A DNA stretch of 64,000 bases, taken from assembly GCA_947044405.1 (NCBI GenBank), contig CAMRHE010000018.1:3348001-3412000 (forward strand). The letters run 5' to 3'. Origin of the DNA: Leptodactylus fallax. Lineage: Eukaryota; Chordata; Amphibia; Anura; Leptodactylidae. Under the pieces are notes generated by a model, which was not told the DNA's origin, ran no database searches, and saw only the letters and a program-made list of their open reading frames with translations. Made by a program: the position numbers and the translations under genes. This document shows positions 1 to 14,544 of the stretch, piece after piece. How positions within the stretch are numbered: position 1 is the first letter of the stretch; each line of letters begins with the position of its first letter.

Positions 1-647
1 CACTTCTTTGTAAGCAACATGTCTGCTCAGCTCCTGGTATTTCATCATTTTTCACCTACTGCTGTATGAGGTTCTACAAGATTTACTTGGATTAAAGCAT
101 CTGGAATCTTATCTACGCCTCCTCAGTTGAGTTGAACACTATCTGATAGATATCTTGGTGTAAATTGCTGGTTAGCATAGAGACTACAGGACACTCTCAC
201 AACCTCACACTTGCAGCCAAGCTATTGAGTCAGAACAATTTCCATTATAACTCAGGCCAGAAAACTGGTGTTCATTCAGACTTACAAGACTCACCATTAT
301 TAGGCTAAGACCCGACGTTACAGAAACGCAGCACTTCCTGTTGCTGAAACAGCAGAATTTTTTTTTTTTTTTTTACAGTACCAGCAAAGTGGTACATTCT
401 GGCTAATCCCATCCACACATTTCAGAAAAAAAAACACAGCATATCAATTTTACCTGCGGAAACTCTTGCGTTTTCCCTATAGTTTTAGGCCTGGGCCCTA
501 TGTGGCAAAAACAGCGGTATTTTTACAGTCACTGCATAGTGGATGGGATTCTAGTAAATGCCATCCACACACTGCAGAAAAATATGCGCAGTGGACACGC
601 TGTGATTTCCTAAACCATTGCGGTTCTGGAAATTGCAGGATGTGAAT

Positions 648-1580
<933 letters not shown>

Positions 1581-1720
1581 TACCTACGGAAACGCCAGCA
1601 GTTTCCCTATAGGTATAATGGAAGCAGAAAGTCTGCAGAGGAAACCTCTGCGGACTTTCGGTGAAAAGTGCTGTGGGAAAAACTGTTTTGCGTTGCGGCC
1701 CACTACATGGGGCCTTAGCC

Positions 1721-2495
1721 TTAAAGGGGTTTTCCGGGCAAAAAATGTTTTTTTTTTTGTTTTTTTTAAAAGGTCTGTTAGTGCTATTAATGGGTTAATA
1801 AATCACCCATATACCTTTAGCAGGGTTTTGAGTGATTTCTGGTTTCTCTGGGAGCTCCTGGCATCCTCTGCATTTGTTTACATGGTGTAGCTTCCTGCTG
1901 TGTAGCTTCCACACTACCTCCCTCTCACTCCCTTACAACCACTCCCTGTCTCCCTAGCTATCCCGTCCACTACTAGCCCTTCCCAACTAACTAACTCAGC
2001 CCACTCCCCCACCACATCATACTTACCTGTCTTCTTCCTCTTTAGACTTCCCTTCTGGAACGGCTCCTCCTTTTCTTTCACTGTCCTGACTGTGCGCAGG
2101 CTGTAGATGCCTGTGCAGCAGAGAGGGCACCTGCGCAGACCGGAAGTGCCTGTGATGCCTGTGCAGTAGAGATGGAGTGCCATCTCTACTGAGCATGTGT
2201 CGGAGGCACCTTCGGACTGCGCAAGCGCTAGCAGAGAGGAAGATAGGAGGAACTGTTCCCAGAGAGGAAAACACGTAAGTATGATGGGGTGGAGGGGTGG
2301 GTAGAGTAACGGTGACGTTCCATTTCAGAAATGGGGAAACGGAATGTCACCGGATTATCAGAAAGTTTGCCTGGGGCAGTCACTTGTTATGGGTAATTAT
2401 AGATTTTTTTTAAGGTAAGTAAATTAGAAGTTAGGCGGGGGGAGGGGGTTTAGTTTAGTGGATAATTTTTATTTCATCCCGGACAACCCCCTTAA
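1721..2495. mobile_element. TTAA-flanked fold-back element
   Basis: It begins TTAAAGGGGTTTTCCGGGCA and ends TCCCGGACAACCCCCTTAA, an inverted pair with TTAA at both ends. This suggests a piggyBac- or Kolobok-type non-autonomous element. Internal inverted stretches (CATACTTACCTG near 2018 and CACGTAAGTATG near 2271) continue the fold-back. No transposase is encoded. Confidence 0.6.
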
Positions 2496-2622
2496 TAAGG
2501 GAAGAAAAACCGCAACGAAAAATGCAGCAGAAAAAAAAAACATGATACATTTCTGCTGCTTTTTTTTTTCCACAGTGTTTATTAGCTGCGTTCCACAATA
2601 TGGGGTCTTAGCCGAAAAAGGT

Positions 2623-3860
2623 GTTTGGCATAGGCTTATTCCCCAATCCCTATTAAAATCACAAGAATCCTCATCCAGCTGTTCAGCCAACAGGTTTGAT
2701 TTATTACACCTTACAATAAAAATTGGTACAAATCAAAGTGCAAATTTAGGCTCATAGCAGCTGTATATTCCTCCAATTCCTACTGTAAGCAGGCTCAGAC
2801 TGGTCCACAGGGGTACAGGTAAATCCCTAGTGGGTCACTGAGCCATGGTATGCCCCAAGTCCCCTACCACCTGCATGAGCAGTGCACAGCATAGTACATT
2901 ACATTCACTGTATGACATACATTCAGGCAGCGTACTCCATGTTTACCAGCTTATGTGTCCATACAATAAATTATGACATAGACATAGTGGGTGGATGACA
3001 TCTAGGCACATAGGCAGGCCAGCAAGTATCCTCCTTCGTTGGGCCCCACCTGCTTAACGTTGCAAAATATCTGTGCCGCAGTTTTAGGAATTTCTGAATG
3101 AGAGTAAGGTAATATTTTAATGTAACTTCAAAGCCGGCCCCCAGATTGAATTTTCATGGTGAGCCTTATGCACTACAATCCAAGACTTGTGGTGTATGAA
3201 ATGCCAGTCTTAATAAACTGTTAGTGTAAGTGAAATAATGCTAACTCCTTTGCCAGTCTAAAACACGAAAAGCCTGTTTAACGTGATTGAAATTCCACAA
3301 AAACTGCCAACATCTTACATGTGAGAGTCTAATGATAAATACTCTAAAATATGAAATGTACTTGGTTAATACTAATGAATAAAAATACTGAAGCTCCTAA
3401 AGCGTGGGCACATTAAATCATGTGTGTGGGGCATACATTAGTGGAAGCGTTTGATTGGGATTGGCAGGTATTTGTTTAGTGTAACAATTTAGAATAGGCC
3501 ACAAATTTGCATTAGGGAGTATGCCAAGAACACTCTGCTTATTGTGAGTGATTAATTGCTGCCCTGAATTGAATGTTATTAGTCTCCTCATGCTCCAGTG
3601 ATGCGCAACCTCTTATCTGATACTTTGCCTATTTTTGGTCTGGTTACTATGTCAGACCTTCTCACTGGAGGTATAAAGTCAGGTACAGCATAATGGAAAT
3701 GGTGCGTCTACATTTACATACATACTACAGGATCTGGATAGGAAAAAAAGAATCCAAAACAGGTGAACTACTCAAATTCAGATAAATGGAAAAAAAAATG
3801 CTTGTTCGAAAGCCGTTATTTCATTCAATAATACAAATGACCAACAGGCCTATTATGCTT
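2623..3860. other. Gene-free stretch
   Basis: No gene or RNA is recognised. The part at about 2788-3060 (GGCTCAGACTGGTCCACAGG onward) looks like a degraded interspersed repeat. The remainder is unassigned intronic sequence. Confidence 0.4.
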
Positions 3861-4963
3861 AACCCTTTAACACTGTAATATTATGATGTGATGTGTCTGT
3901 GGCGTATGACTTTGACGCTCTGCACTGTAACATTACAGCACTTTCATGCCTGCAGGCACATGAGCTATGCCTGTGTCATAACTTCTGGGTTTCGGCTGTG
4001 TTACACAGCTAGGACCTACCTGCCAGAGTCAGAAATATTGCAGTTTAACCCCTCAGAAGCTGTGTTCAATAGTGATCACAGTATATGGGTCGTTCATGGG
4101 AAAAATTGCCCCCCCCCCTCAGGTCCCCCATGATGAGATTGTGGGGTCCAAGTGGTTGCCATGGCAGCCAGGAGGCAATTGCACATAGGGATACTATGTG
4201 CGATGTACTCCAATACAGTGTATTACAGTACATGCACTGTGGATCAGGAAATCCCAGGTTCAAGTCCTCTTGTGGGACAGAAATTTAAAAAAAAAAAAAA
4301 AGTTTTAAAAAAAGTGTAATAAAAAAAGTGTAAAATAAAAAAAAAGTATAATGTAAGCAAATACAGTAAACAAATATATTAGGTATCTCCATGTGCGAAT
4401 AAGTCTGCACTATCCAAAAATAGCGTTATTTATCCCGTATGGTGAATGCCATAAAAAAATAAAAAAATACAGCAATGTGCAAATTACTGTATTTTGGTGA
4501 CCTCACCTTTCCCAAAAATAGTAATAAAAAGTCATTCATACCAAATATTAATACCAATAAAAACTACAACTTGCCCTGCAAATAAGAAGTCCTGACATAG
4601 CTCCATGAACAAAACAGTAAAAAGTTAAAGGTGTCAAAATACAATGGCCCCAGGAAAATTGTTTATTTATTATAAATATGGCATCGCTGTAATCGGTGAC
4701 CAGCTGGACAAAGTTGCCAAGCCATTTTCAATGCAGAATTTAAAAAATTAACAAATACATAATAGAATTGTACACATGGAATCCCCAAAAATAAAAACAT
4801 TATATGTAACCCTAAATTGTAAATTGCAACTTGTCACTCAAAGAATAAGCCTTCACATAGCTATGTCGAAAGAAAAAAAAAAAAAAAAAGTTATGAATTT
4901 TGGAAGATGGAAAATATGAAAAAAAAAGTCACGAAGCATTAAAGTTCAAACTACCCTGCATCC
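3860..4963. repeat. Long AT-rich non-coding repeat (family T, diverged copy)
   Basis: This shares blocks with the copies at 14545, 33925, 44590 and 56391: TTATTTATCCCGTATGGTGAA, AATAAAAAGTCATTCATACC, and GACATAGCTCCATGAACAAAACAG. All are non-coding. The class is uncertain. Better copies end in TTAACCCCTT-type inverted termini, suggesting a non-autonomous DNA transposon. Confidence 0.5.
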
Positions 4964-5466
4964 TTAAAGGGAATGTATCACCAATTTCTGTATTTATTAA
5001 AATTAAACAGTGACATATGGCTTTTTTTTCCTAGTCTGTTTTTATTTTCCAATTGTAGATTTTTTTTAATTCTGTTTGCTCTGAATGATTATGAGGGCTG
5101 CCATCTTGCCTGAGCTTTTCCTCTGCTCTTTTAACGGCATTCAGTGATATGCTTTGCAGCAGTTCTATGGCCATAGACAGCAACAGATTAGAGATGGCTT
5201 ACTGAGGTCTATGGGAGAGTTCTCTATGCATTCTAGGTGTTATATTCTATTGTAATACAGTCTGTCTTGTCTGTGATGCAAATGAGGAGACTACTGCAAA
5301 CCACTAAAAAAAACTGTCAAGTGTCAGTCTATTATTAGGCTTAGTGGCCATAGTGAAAATTACAAGATATAGTACTTTTTAAAAAAATATAGTTACATGA
5401 AAAAAAGTCACATAAAAACTTGATTTTAAAAAAATAGTTCATTTTCTGGTGACACATTCCCTTCAA
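4964..5466. mobile_element. TTAA-type MITE
   Basis: The left end TTAAAGGGAATGTATCACC mirrors the right end GGTGACACATTCCCTTCAA. It is about 500 bp, without an open frame, and AT-rich in the right half. Confidence 0.65.
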
Positions 5467-8072
5467 TATGATGTAATGTACTATTTGATGCTACTGGAGA
5501 AAGGTAAGCAAGAAATGCACTGGACAGATCTGATCAAGTAACAATGGAAAAGGCAAAATTCAATTTGTAGTTCTGAACGGCAAAGAAATTCTGTCACAAA
5601 AGAGCTCTGCTTCAAAGCAACTTTATGGAATGTATTCAGGATCTGCAAAGTCAGCAATTCCCTTATATATTATTGTCCTTTACACATGGTAGTAATACTA
5701 TAATAATACTACTTTGCAAGAAATCTGTTTCTGTAGGAGTCTTCATCACCATGGATTCTGCCTATAGGCTGCTTACAGAGAGACTGCCAAAATTTGAGCT
5801 GAACACCCATTTCCTGGGATGTTAAGAACAGCAATATCGGGAAATATCAGAATGGTAGCAGTGGGGGAAATTGGTGAGGTGAGAAATGTGCATTGTAATT
5901 TTTGTAAAAACATTATTTTGGTTATTCGATTTTATTTATTCCTGTGACTAGCCGCAGCGGTCACCTGGCACAAACTAAACGTCCATGCTGATGTCAGCCG
6001 AGGGGATTGTATACAGAAGCCACCGCTGGAAACAGAAAACCAGGGAGAAGTGAGTAATGTTTTATTTATTATGTTATTGGCCCCATCAGCAGATTAATTA
6101 AATCTTACAAATATAAGTCAGACAACCCCTTTAAGCAATCTTTAAAGGATTATGGAACTTGGCTCAACTATTTTTTTCCAAATTCCAAGTTTAGAAGCAT
6201 TTTTAGCCCCAAAATAAACAGTGAGGTATTTGTATCCACAAATACCAAGACACACAGCTTCACAATGTAATAAATGAATGAAGATGGAGGAACCTCTATC
6301 AAAGAAAGTGTCTAAAACACCAAAAAAAAAACACCGTTTCTCAAGAAGAATATATATGTGGATCACGCCAAGTTTTTTTTCTTCTTCATTCATGTCCTCT
6401 AACATGTGCCATGTTACATATCACCAATTCAACACAATGTCAATTTGCAGGTATGCCCCAGTGCCAGAGATATCAGTACTGTTAGTTTCGGTATCGATAT
6501 CACTGCATTGTTAGAGGGGCCGGCCTCACAGCTCAGTGTCATCATTGGGCACCTAGGAATACTCTCCTGACAGTACACTGCTATAGACGTGTATTGTCGG
6601 GGGGGGGGGGGTGATGTGCCTCACCACCCATTGACGACGCTGAGCTGTGAAGCCGGTCCCCTCTGACAGTACAGAAACTAGCAGCACATTACAAAAAACA
6701 TCTCTCACCAACCTGTATTAAAGAGAAATGATTTCAGTGCTTAATCTGAAATGCTTAAAGGGGTTATTCAGGATTAGAAAACATGGCCACTTTCATTTAG
6801 AAAGAACTCCACTTCCTCTGCTCAGGTAGTGATATCACATGCATTGGTCACATGGCCATACTACAGCTCAGTCCTATTCAAATAACGTGGACCTGTTCAA
6901 TCCAGAGCTCTTGGGATTTGTTTTTATGTTTTTTTAAATATTCTTTTTAAACATGTCATGTCATGACAAGAGAACAATAGTCAATGTACAGAATAGAGTA
7001 AAGAAAAGTACAATAAAATCAAATTCAATCCCACCCTCTCCTGGGAAATGTTTTTATGGGCACACTCGTTCTCCCTTGATGGGGCTTTTGGAGTAGGTAG
7101 GTAATCTCTTCCTTAAAAAACACCAGAAATTAGACTAGGAAATTATTGGCTATACACTGGTAGGAATCAGCCCCACCTAAGTACAGAGAACTTATTAACC
7201 ATATGAACGCCTTCATCTGTACAGAGAAATATTTCTACTTTAAAGTAAGGGACGCTGGAAAAATCTGAAGGTCAGTGGACTGAGTGGTTAATGCTGGTTG
7301 TACTTTCAGCTGACCCCTTAAAGACCCAACAGTTGTATTGTTCCTGCAAGGTCAGGGCTGAGGTACTACTACTGTAAGCCTTCTATGTCTGACCAAGAAA
7401 AGGAGAAGATGGACAGCTGTTTAGAGACTGAAAGGCGATGAATGTGTGGCTTACGGGTGTGCATGGTGCTCTCCACCAAGGCAGATTTTCATGGATCGGA
7501 AGGTTTATGTATTACATTAACTACAAAACTGTTAATTAATAAAAACTAACAATTAAAAAGAGGTTGTCCATGTGGAACAATCTATTCTTATTATGAGGGT
7601 CTGTGAAGGAGCAGCAGTACTAAATATGTCACTTTTATATGCGGTTGTAGGGGCAGCTAGTGACATAGCCACAAATGTTTTTTGTGTCAAAGTGTATTTT
7701 TGCTGCCAAGAAAAATCAACTTTTAATCCACATGCAAAAGAGCTCTTTGGTGCACTTAGCCGCCGGAGCAGCTTTTTGCGTGTGGTTGCCATACCTCAGA
7801 ATCTGTCACTCTCTTTTTTTTTTTTTTTTTTTAGTGGGCAACACTAGATGATAACCACAGTTAAAAATAGGTGCTCCAATACATCCCTCGGTTGCAAACA
7901 GCTATTTGCCTACTTATTAAACCTTGATATTTTCAGCAGGATTGCACATTGACACAAAACATTCAGTTTTCCAATACAACCAGCTTTAACTGCAGGGATT
8001 AAACCCACGGCAAAAACCAGGCGGTTTCACCATGTGAGGGTAAACTACAGACTGTCACTTGTGGCTGTAGGC
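5467..8072. other. Gene-free stretch with partial repeat ends
   Basis: No gene is seen. Single MITE-like ends occur at about 6117-6133 (GTCAGACAACCCCTTTAA) and 6757 (TTAAAGGGGTTATTCAGG), without a matching partner. A G12 run lies near 6600. Confidence 0.4.
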
Positions 8073-8343
8073 TTAAAGGGTATTCCAGCCAGAGGCAATT
8101 ATTGCCTATACACTAGGTTGTTGCAGGTCCCACTGCTCAGCTGTTTCCGTCAGACTCTGCACAAGTAAACACAAAGGGCATGCTTGACCACTACTCCATT
8201 CATACTCACAGATGAGGTATAAAAGAAATGGGGTCACCTGTTCCAGCAAATGGTAGAGTCCCAGTGGTCAGCCCCTACGAATCTAGCATTTAACACGTTA
8301 GGTAAATAGACTATAAATTCATTTGGGTGGAATACCCCTTTAA
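8073..8343. mobile_element. TTAA-type MITE
   Basis: The ends TTAAAGGGTATTCCAGCC and GGGTGGAATACCCCTTTAA form a terminal inverted repeat bounded by TTAA. The element is 271 bp and non-coding. Confidence 0.65.
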
Positions 8344-9998
8344 ATTTCAACGGATGTAGGTGAATGCCTGTTGCATCGTGTTACAGAGCTGTACAATCTC
8401 CAAATTGTATGGAAACATAATAATATGGTACACATGGAAGTATATGGGGCCCTACTTTACATTGATACGCCTCGAAATTTTATAAAGAGACGTATATTTT
8501 TCTGTCAAATTCTGCACAAGCCTGGCATGCTCCATCAGACTTCATGTGTATGGCACTGTTCTCAGCAATGTAATAATCAATGGAACATAAAAGTCTCAGT
8601 GAAGAATATTTTTCAGGGTTATAATTTCAGCTGGATTGTAGACTACATGTGCAATGTAACTGTAGAGCTGACTTTATCCTACTCCCTAAAAGGATGTCAG
8701 ATCTCCAGACACTTGGATTTGCACACCAATCACAATATTACGCTAAAACAGAATTAGACTAAACACTGACTATTCTTTTGACGTTAATTTTACAGCGAAA
8801 GCGAGCTGCTCCAAAGGACTCCGTGCAAACAGGAAGCTGACCTCCATATTTGTAACAATGTGTATAAACAAATCCTGTTCGCTCTGTAAAAAGGAAACCA
8901 AGGATTTCTTTTCGTTACTCTCTAAACTGAAAACGTCAAACAGATGAGATTCCTCATGACGGCAGCACTTTGGAGTGGAAAGGCATGAGGAATGTCACTT
9001 GTGTAATCTGGTGAACCCAGGAAGAGAGGAAGTGAGGTTACAGTGGGAAAGGTGAGCGAAAACTGCATGATACAATCATTTAACCCGTACGTCGCCAGTC
9101 AATAAAAGGATTTCTGTGCAGTTACATAAAGCACGGGACCTCATGCACATCAGGATTGATTTTATGGCTGCTTATGCCATGAATCACACATTACAAATAT
9201 CTTTTGTGCAATACAAATAGTGTATTGAAGTAGTACATCAATAAAGGTGGAGTAAGTAATGTATAGCAGTATCAACTTCCACAGACCTCTATGGGGTGCA
9301 ATTGTTGAGCATCAGGTACAAATGTTACATATTATTAAAGCATAATAATGCACCTAAAGAAGCCTTATAAAGCTGGGGCTACACAAAGTGTTCAGTATAC
9401 TGCAGGAAATTAGCAATGGATCTTACCAAAGTTTGCTAAAGCAAAACCACCAGAATTGGGGAGGTTTTTGCAACAGACTTCAAAAGAGTAATTGCTGAGG
9501 GTATACAGCTCATGGTGAAAACCCAAAGTATAAACATCTGTACAGTGTACGGTGCAGCCTAAATCTCACCGCTTTACTGCTATGTACTGTATAATGCAGC
9601 GGATTACACAGGATGAGAGCAAACAGACAACGAGAGATGCAGATGGCGCCCCCTCCATCCGGTGTCCGTCTGCATTCACCCCCATGTAAAAACATGATGG
9701 AAGGGTTCTTCCATAAATTTTTAACTACTCTGAAAGTTGTGCATGCAGGACTTTTTCTTCCGTTACAAGCTTCCTTCATGTTTGCATGGAGGGGGCTCGG
9801 TCTGTGTCTGTCACCCTATCGCTGTTAAAGTCCATTGCTCTCATCCTATGTTGGATCAAAGTAACAGTAGTATGAATGGCCCCTAACCTGCTGTGAGTAC
9901 AACCTGTGTAAACATACCCCAACAATCCATAGGAATGTCTTGAATATTTGATACCACAGTTATATATAAAAGTATCAGAAGAATGACATGACGACAAA
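8344..9998. other. Gene-free stretch
   Basis: I recognise no gene, RNA or repeat. A 128-codon open frame at 8371-8757 has no recognisable domain and is treated as chance. Confidence 0.35.
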
Positions 9999-10188
9999 AA
10001 GTCAACACGGTGGCCCAGTGGTTAGCACTGTTGCTTTGCAGCTCTGAAGTCTTAGATGTACTGTCCAAAGACATACTGATAGGAAATTTAGATTGTGAGT
10101 CCTACTTGGGACACTGCATGATGACAACATATGTAAAGTGCTGTAGAATATTTTGTTGCTATAGAGGTAAATAAAATAAAACAGGAGC
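9999..10188 (+). repeat. tRNA-derived SINE, internally deleted
   Basis: The head ACGGTGGCCCAGTGGTTAGC is a pol III A-box-like tRNA start. The body contains CCAAAGACATACTGATAGG and GATTGTGAG, and the tail ends AGGTAAATAAAATAAAAC. The B-box and the middle of the element are missing compared with the copy at 11905. Confidence 0.7.
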
Positions 10189-11392
10189 ATTGAATCATTC
10201 TGTAAAGTAGACTACACAGCACCTTTCTATACAATATGCCCTAAAACAATTTATTATCTGTCATTGTGGTCTGATTAACCTTTGTTAAGCCTTGACCTTA
10301 AGGCCAACAGTCTAATGAGCTTTTATATTATTGCACATATTTTTATAATAAATTACCATTAAGTGTATTGTTTCATTTTTCATGTCATAGACATTGAACT
10401 GCAGACTTCGCTAATAAACAGAGTATCTTTAAAGACGTATACTGATTATTTCTAATGGCTAAATTATTTCTAATGATGAAAAAAAATGATAACCATATTC
10501 GGGGGGGGGGGGGTCAAACAAAATGACACACATATCTCTTATTATAGTATTGACTCTTTAAACCCACCAAATTGGTGAAGACTATTTTAATGCCACTTCT
10601 AATTCACAGAGCCACAGAAGAACACACGCCCGGATTGCTTCTCCTTCTGATGCTCTTAATCATGGTCAGTGACCATGATTAAATGCCTTATTGAGCTGGT
10701 GGATCACTGAATACTCTGCTGTAAAAGACAATTCCAGGAATGTCTGAAACCCCCATTACGTCATCACTAGGCTATCATGCTAAAGGAATACAGGTTGGGT
10801 CTCCTAAGAAATAAAGAAGCTGACACCAGTACCCACAGTAACACGTCATACCCACAGTAATATATCAGCCATACTGACTGGACCTTAGCAGAAGAAGCAT
10901 GACCAGCCCGGCTATTACTCATGGATACAGGAGTTACAAATTTCCTGATCTTTTTAACAAATATTAAAATGTTATTAAAATGATAGATATTTTCTTATAA
11001 CCACTGACGTAAATATGTAGTGATATTTTTAACAATTATATTGTTAATCAAAATTCTATTAATATTTCCACTGGTTCCAAATTCTGAATAAGCATGTGCT
11101 ATAATCGCTTCATTTATACGTCCCATATCAGGAGCCACACATACAGGACAAATTGAGGCCTACTGTGCAGGGGAATTCAGCCTGAATAGAGCTGAGTTGT
11201 AGTTCCCTGCACAGAGGGTAGGCAGAAAGCTGCTATCCAGGGCATAGTGACAGTGCACTATACCACATGGGAACACCCCTTTAATGAATACACTCAAATT
11301 TGGCCTGTACTACAATTCATCTTTTTGCATTCTCCAACTCCTTCCTGATATGAATCATACAATCTCCTCAAATCCATAGTGACTTTCTTCTG
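10189..11392. other. Gene-free stretch
   Basis: No gene or complete repeat is recognised. A G13 run lies at about 10501. Confidence 0.35.
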
Positions 11393-11728
11393 TTAAAGGG
11401 GTTTTCTGGTCCCCCAGTTGTTTTTCATAGTAATAACCTATCCACAGAATAGACCATACCGCCAGTCAGAGAAAAGCTACAGCGAAACAAGGAGCCTGTT
11501 GCAGAACTGCAGTACTCCGATGCCACCACTATACAATGTATGAAGCATGCAGCTCTGGTTCTATTACTTGAATAGGAGCAGAGATGCTTCAAGCTCAGAC
11601 CTTTACTGTAGCATCTGGTGACAAGAGTCAGCTGGATCTGTTGATTGGTGTCGGGTGCAAGCGTCAGCCACCCTGTCCTGTGGATAGGTCATCAGTATAA
11701 AATACTGAGGGTGCAGAAAACCCTTTAA
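11393..11728. mobile_element. TTAA-type MITE
   Basis: The left end TTAAAGGGGTTTTCTGG and right end GCAGAAAACCCTTTAA form inverted termini bounded by TTAA. The interior carries CCTATCC/GGATAGGTC inverted blocks typical of these elements. Confidence 0.6.
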
Positions 11729-11904
11729 GAGGAAATATAGTGATTATTGCACAAGGTTATTCGGTGTAACCTGCAAAAGAATAAATATATATTTTTTTTT
11801 TTTTACATTTTTTACATTATGTTTGCAATATGTAAAATGGAGCCATTAGAGTCTACAAGTTTTCCCACAAAAGCAAGATGTGACCATACGTAGCAATAGC
11901 GGGA

Positions 11905-12172
11905 GTAGATATTATTTATTTTTGCTTACTTATATAGTGCCATCATATTCCACAGTGCTTTACAGATATTGTCAATACTGTCCCATACAGGGCTCACAAA
12001 CTAAATACCCTATCAGTATGTCTTTGGAGTGTGGGAGGAAACCGGAGTACGCAAAGGAAACCCACACAAACATGAGTAAAATATACAAACTTCATGTAGA
12101 TGTTGTCCTTGGCTGGATTTGAACCTAGGACGCCAGAGCTGCAAGGCTGCAATGCTGTGACATCACCTATAG
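11905..12172 (-). repeat. tRNA-derived SINE, near full length
   Basis: Read on the minus strand it has a B-box-like GGTTCAAATCC (near 12117-12127), a middle with CTCCAAAGACATACTGATAGGG, and a tail around GTAAAGCACTGTGGAATATG followed by ATATAAGTAAGC. The tRNA-like 5' head is degraded. It is the reference copy for the SINE fragments at 9999, 23531 and 31590. Confidence 0.7.
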
Positions 12173-12674
12173 TCAGGAGTGGGTGCAATGATGGCTGTTA
12201 TCTAGAGAGCTATCTTCTTTTTCCTATTTCTTGTATCTGTGATGTAAATTAGACGAATGCTGCAAAGAAAACCTCTACAGGATTGGCATGAAGCCAGACT
12301 TTAAAAAGTACTTTTCTGTTTTCAAAATATACAGTGACATTGGGGGAAAAAAAAAACACATCAGAAATTCTTAAAAAATATGTTTAACCCTTATGCACAA
12401 CAAGACGTACATGTAAAAACTTAGTTTTAAAAATGGGTATGTTTAAAAAAAAAAAAAGAAACCACCATTCCCATGCCAATATCTATAGTTTAAAAAAAAA
12501 AAAAAAATCCAGCAGTTTTCACTTCAGCCACTAAACCAAATAATATCTTGACTATTTCTATAGAAGATTTCTTTGCAGCACTCAGTTCATTATCAACAAA
12601 GACTGGATTACACTGACTGCAGAATGACATCTGCACAGGCCACAAAATATGTCTAAAAAAACTGTCCCATAGTC

Positions 12675-12860
12675 CTTAAAGGGGTTATCCAGTTTCTAGT
12701 ATGGACGGTCTTTCTATCCTTAGATAGGCCAACAATATTAGATCTGCAGGGGTCCAACACCAGGGACCCTGCAGAATACCTGCACAGAACAGCGCGGTTC
12801 TTGGTAATGTTTATATACTGGGAGCCGCGCTGCTCATTCACCGTACAACCTGTAGGATTG
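12675..12860. repeat. Partial TTAA-type MITE (left end only)
   Basis: It starts TTAAAGGGGTTATCCAG and includes CTATCCTTAGATAGGCC followed by CAGGGGTCCAACACC. No right-hand terminus is seen before the next element. Confidence 0.45.
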
Positions 12861-12957
12861 AGTGTAGGTACTGCAGCTCTGCCCCATTACAGTCTATGTT
12901 CTACTCATATGAAGCTTACAGAAATAACATTTACTATGTGTTCCAATAAGCACAACT

Positions 12958-14002
12958 ACCGTGTTTCTCTGAAAATAAGACAGGGTCTTATATTATTTCT
13001 TTCTCCGAAAAAAGGGCTAGGGCTTATTTTCGGGGGTAGGTCTTAATTTTTTTTCCATGAACAATAATCACATATTTGATTACTTTTAATTTACATTTTT
13101 ATCAGAGGTGAAACAGTGAAAGTTCAGCACTTTTGATTTTTTTTTTCCCGCTAGTGTTCACCATAGAGGAAAAATATTTTTATACGTGTGTAGACCAGTT
13201 GTTTTCAGACACAGGGATACCTCATGTGTATGTGTCTCACAGTAATTCTTTAGTTTTATATGTATTCTAGTGAAAGTGGGGGGGGGGGGGGGACTTGAAC
13301 TTCTATTGTTTTTTTTTATTTATATTTTTTAACGTTCCTTTTTTTTTTTTTTACTATTCACCGCCCCTAGGGGACTTGAATCCGCAATCGACCCATAGAC
13401 TGCAATAGACTGGTCATAGACTAGCCTCAATAGTAATATTCCTATGACAGGCCTGGGAGCCTTCATAAGGTTCCCAGCTGTCAAAGGAACAGGTCAGATC
13501 CCGCGAGGGAACTGACCTGCAACGAGAAAGGTACGGGCTGGTGGGGACCAGCCCCAGGGACAGGTGTTCTACTTTGGGGGGAGGTCACGTTCAACAATGC
13601 CCGTGATCAGAGTGAATTCTGATTGAGGGCATTAACTCCGGGTCTCTGCTGTACATTACAGCGGAGACCTGGTACAGTAGATAAGGCAGTTGTGCTACTT
13701 TGGGGGGTGAAGGAAGGAAGGTCATGCTCAACAATGCCCGCGATCAGAGTAGATACTGATGGCGGGCATTAACTTCAGGTCTCCGCTGTGCATTACAGCG
13801 GAGACAGAGTATGGTAGCCACTCTGCAGCAGAGCGGCCGCCATCTTTAAGGACCCGGCCACACGGCAGATGTTGGGAAGGGGTTAAACTAGCTAGGGCTT
13901 AATTTTGGAGTAGGGCTTATATTTCAAGCCTACTCCAAAAAGCCTGGAAATCTAGCTAGGGCTTATTTTTGGGGTAGGTCTTATTTTTGGAGAAACATGG
14001 TA
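12958..14002. mobile_element. TA-flanked MITE with GAAAATAAGAC termini
   Basis: The left end CCGTGTTTCTCTGAAAATAAG and right end TTTTTGGAGAAACATGG are inverted and flanked by TA, as for Tc1/mariner-type elements. The first and last ~100 bp repeat the phrase GGGCTTATTTT. The interior (about 13080-13880) resembles the long AT-rich family T repeat, so it may be captured or secondarily inserted sequence. Confidence 0.55.
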
Positions 14003-14544
14003 CAAAGGAAATCTACAACCTACCCCAAGTATAATCAACTGTCACCACCATGTTACAGAGCACAGTTGGTGCACTGGGCTCGTCCCTTGAGCACAGCTCA
14101 TGTCACTCCTACTATGGCCACCCTGTTATGCCAGAAATCTATGCCAGGTATGACCAGGTATAGATTTCAGTGTACGCACATGGCCTGCTGGAGGATAAGC
14201 CTGATTTTATGACGAGGCCTGTGCCTTGTCATAAGTCAGGCAAATCCACCCTCTGCAGTTGCAGGGATTACCAAGACCCACATAAAAAATGATATATTGT
14301 CTTGATAAATGCTCCCAGCGACACAAATTGGAATAAGTCACGAAAACTCCCCCATTGGGGAGAACTTATTAAGCCTTGCATTCTACACCATCTCACTAAA
14401 CACCCTGACTGACTAAGACTGAATTATCAAGATGCTCCAGCCCATGCACCAGACTGGAAATCTACGCCAGTCAGGAACGGGCATAGTTTTCCTATATAAT
14501 TCATGGCAGTTTGATGGCAAGAGTTATCTTATCCCTTTCCCTTT

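Noticed and set aside
8371..8757. 128-codon ORF
   Set aside because: No recognisable domain, no splice or promoter context, and composition like the surrounding intron.
9999..10070. tRNA-like head with an A-box motif
   Set aside because: It belongs to a SINE; the B-box is missing and no cloverleaf can be formed, so it is not a tRNA gene.
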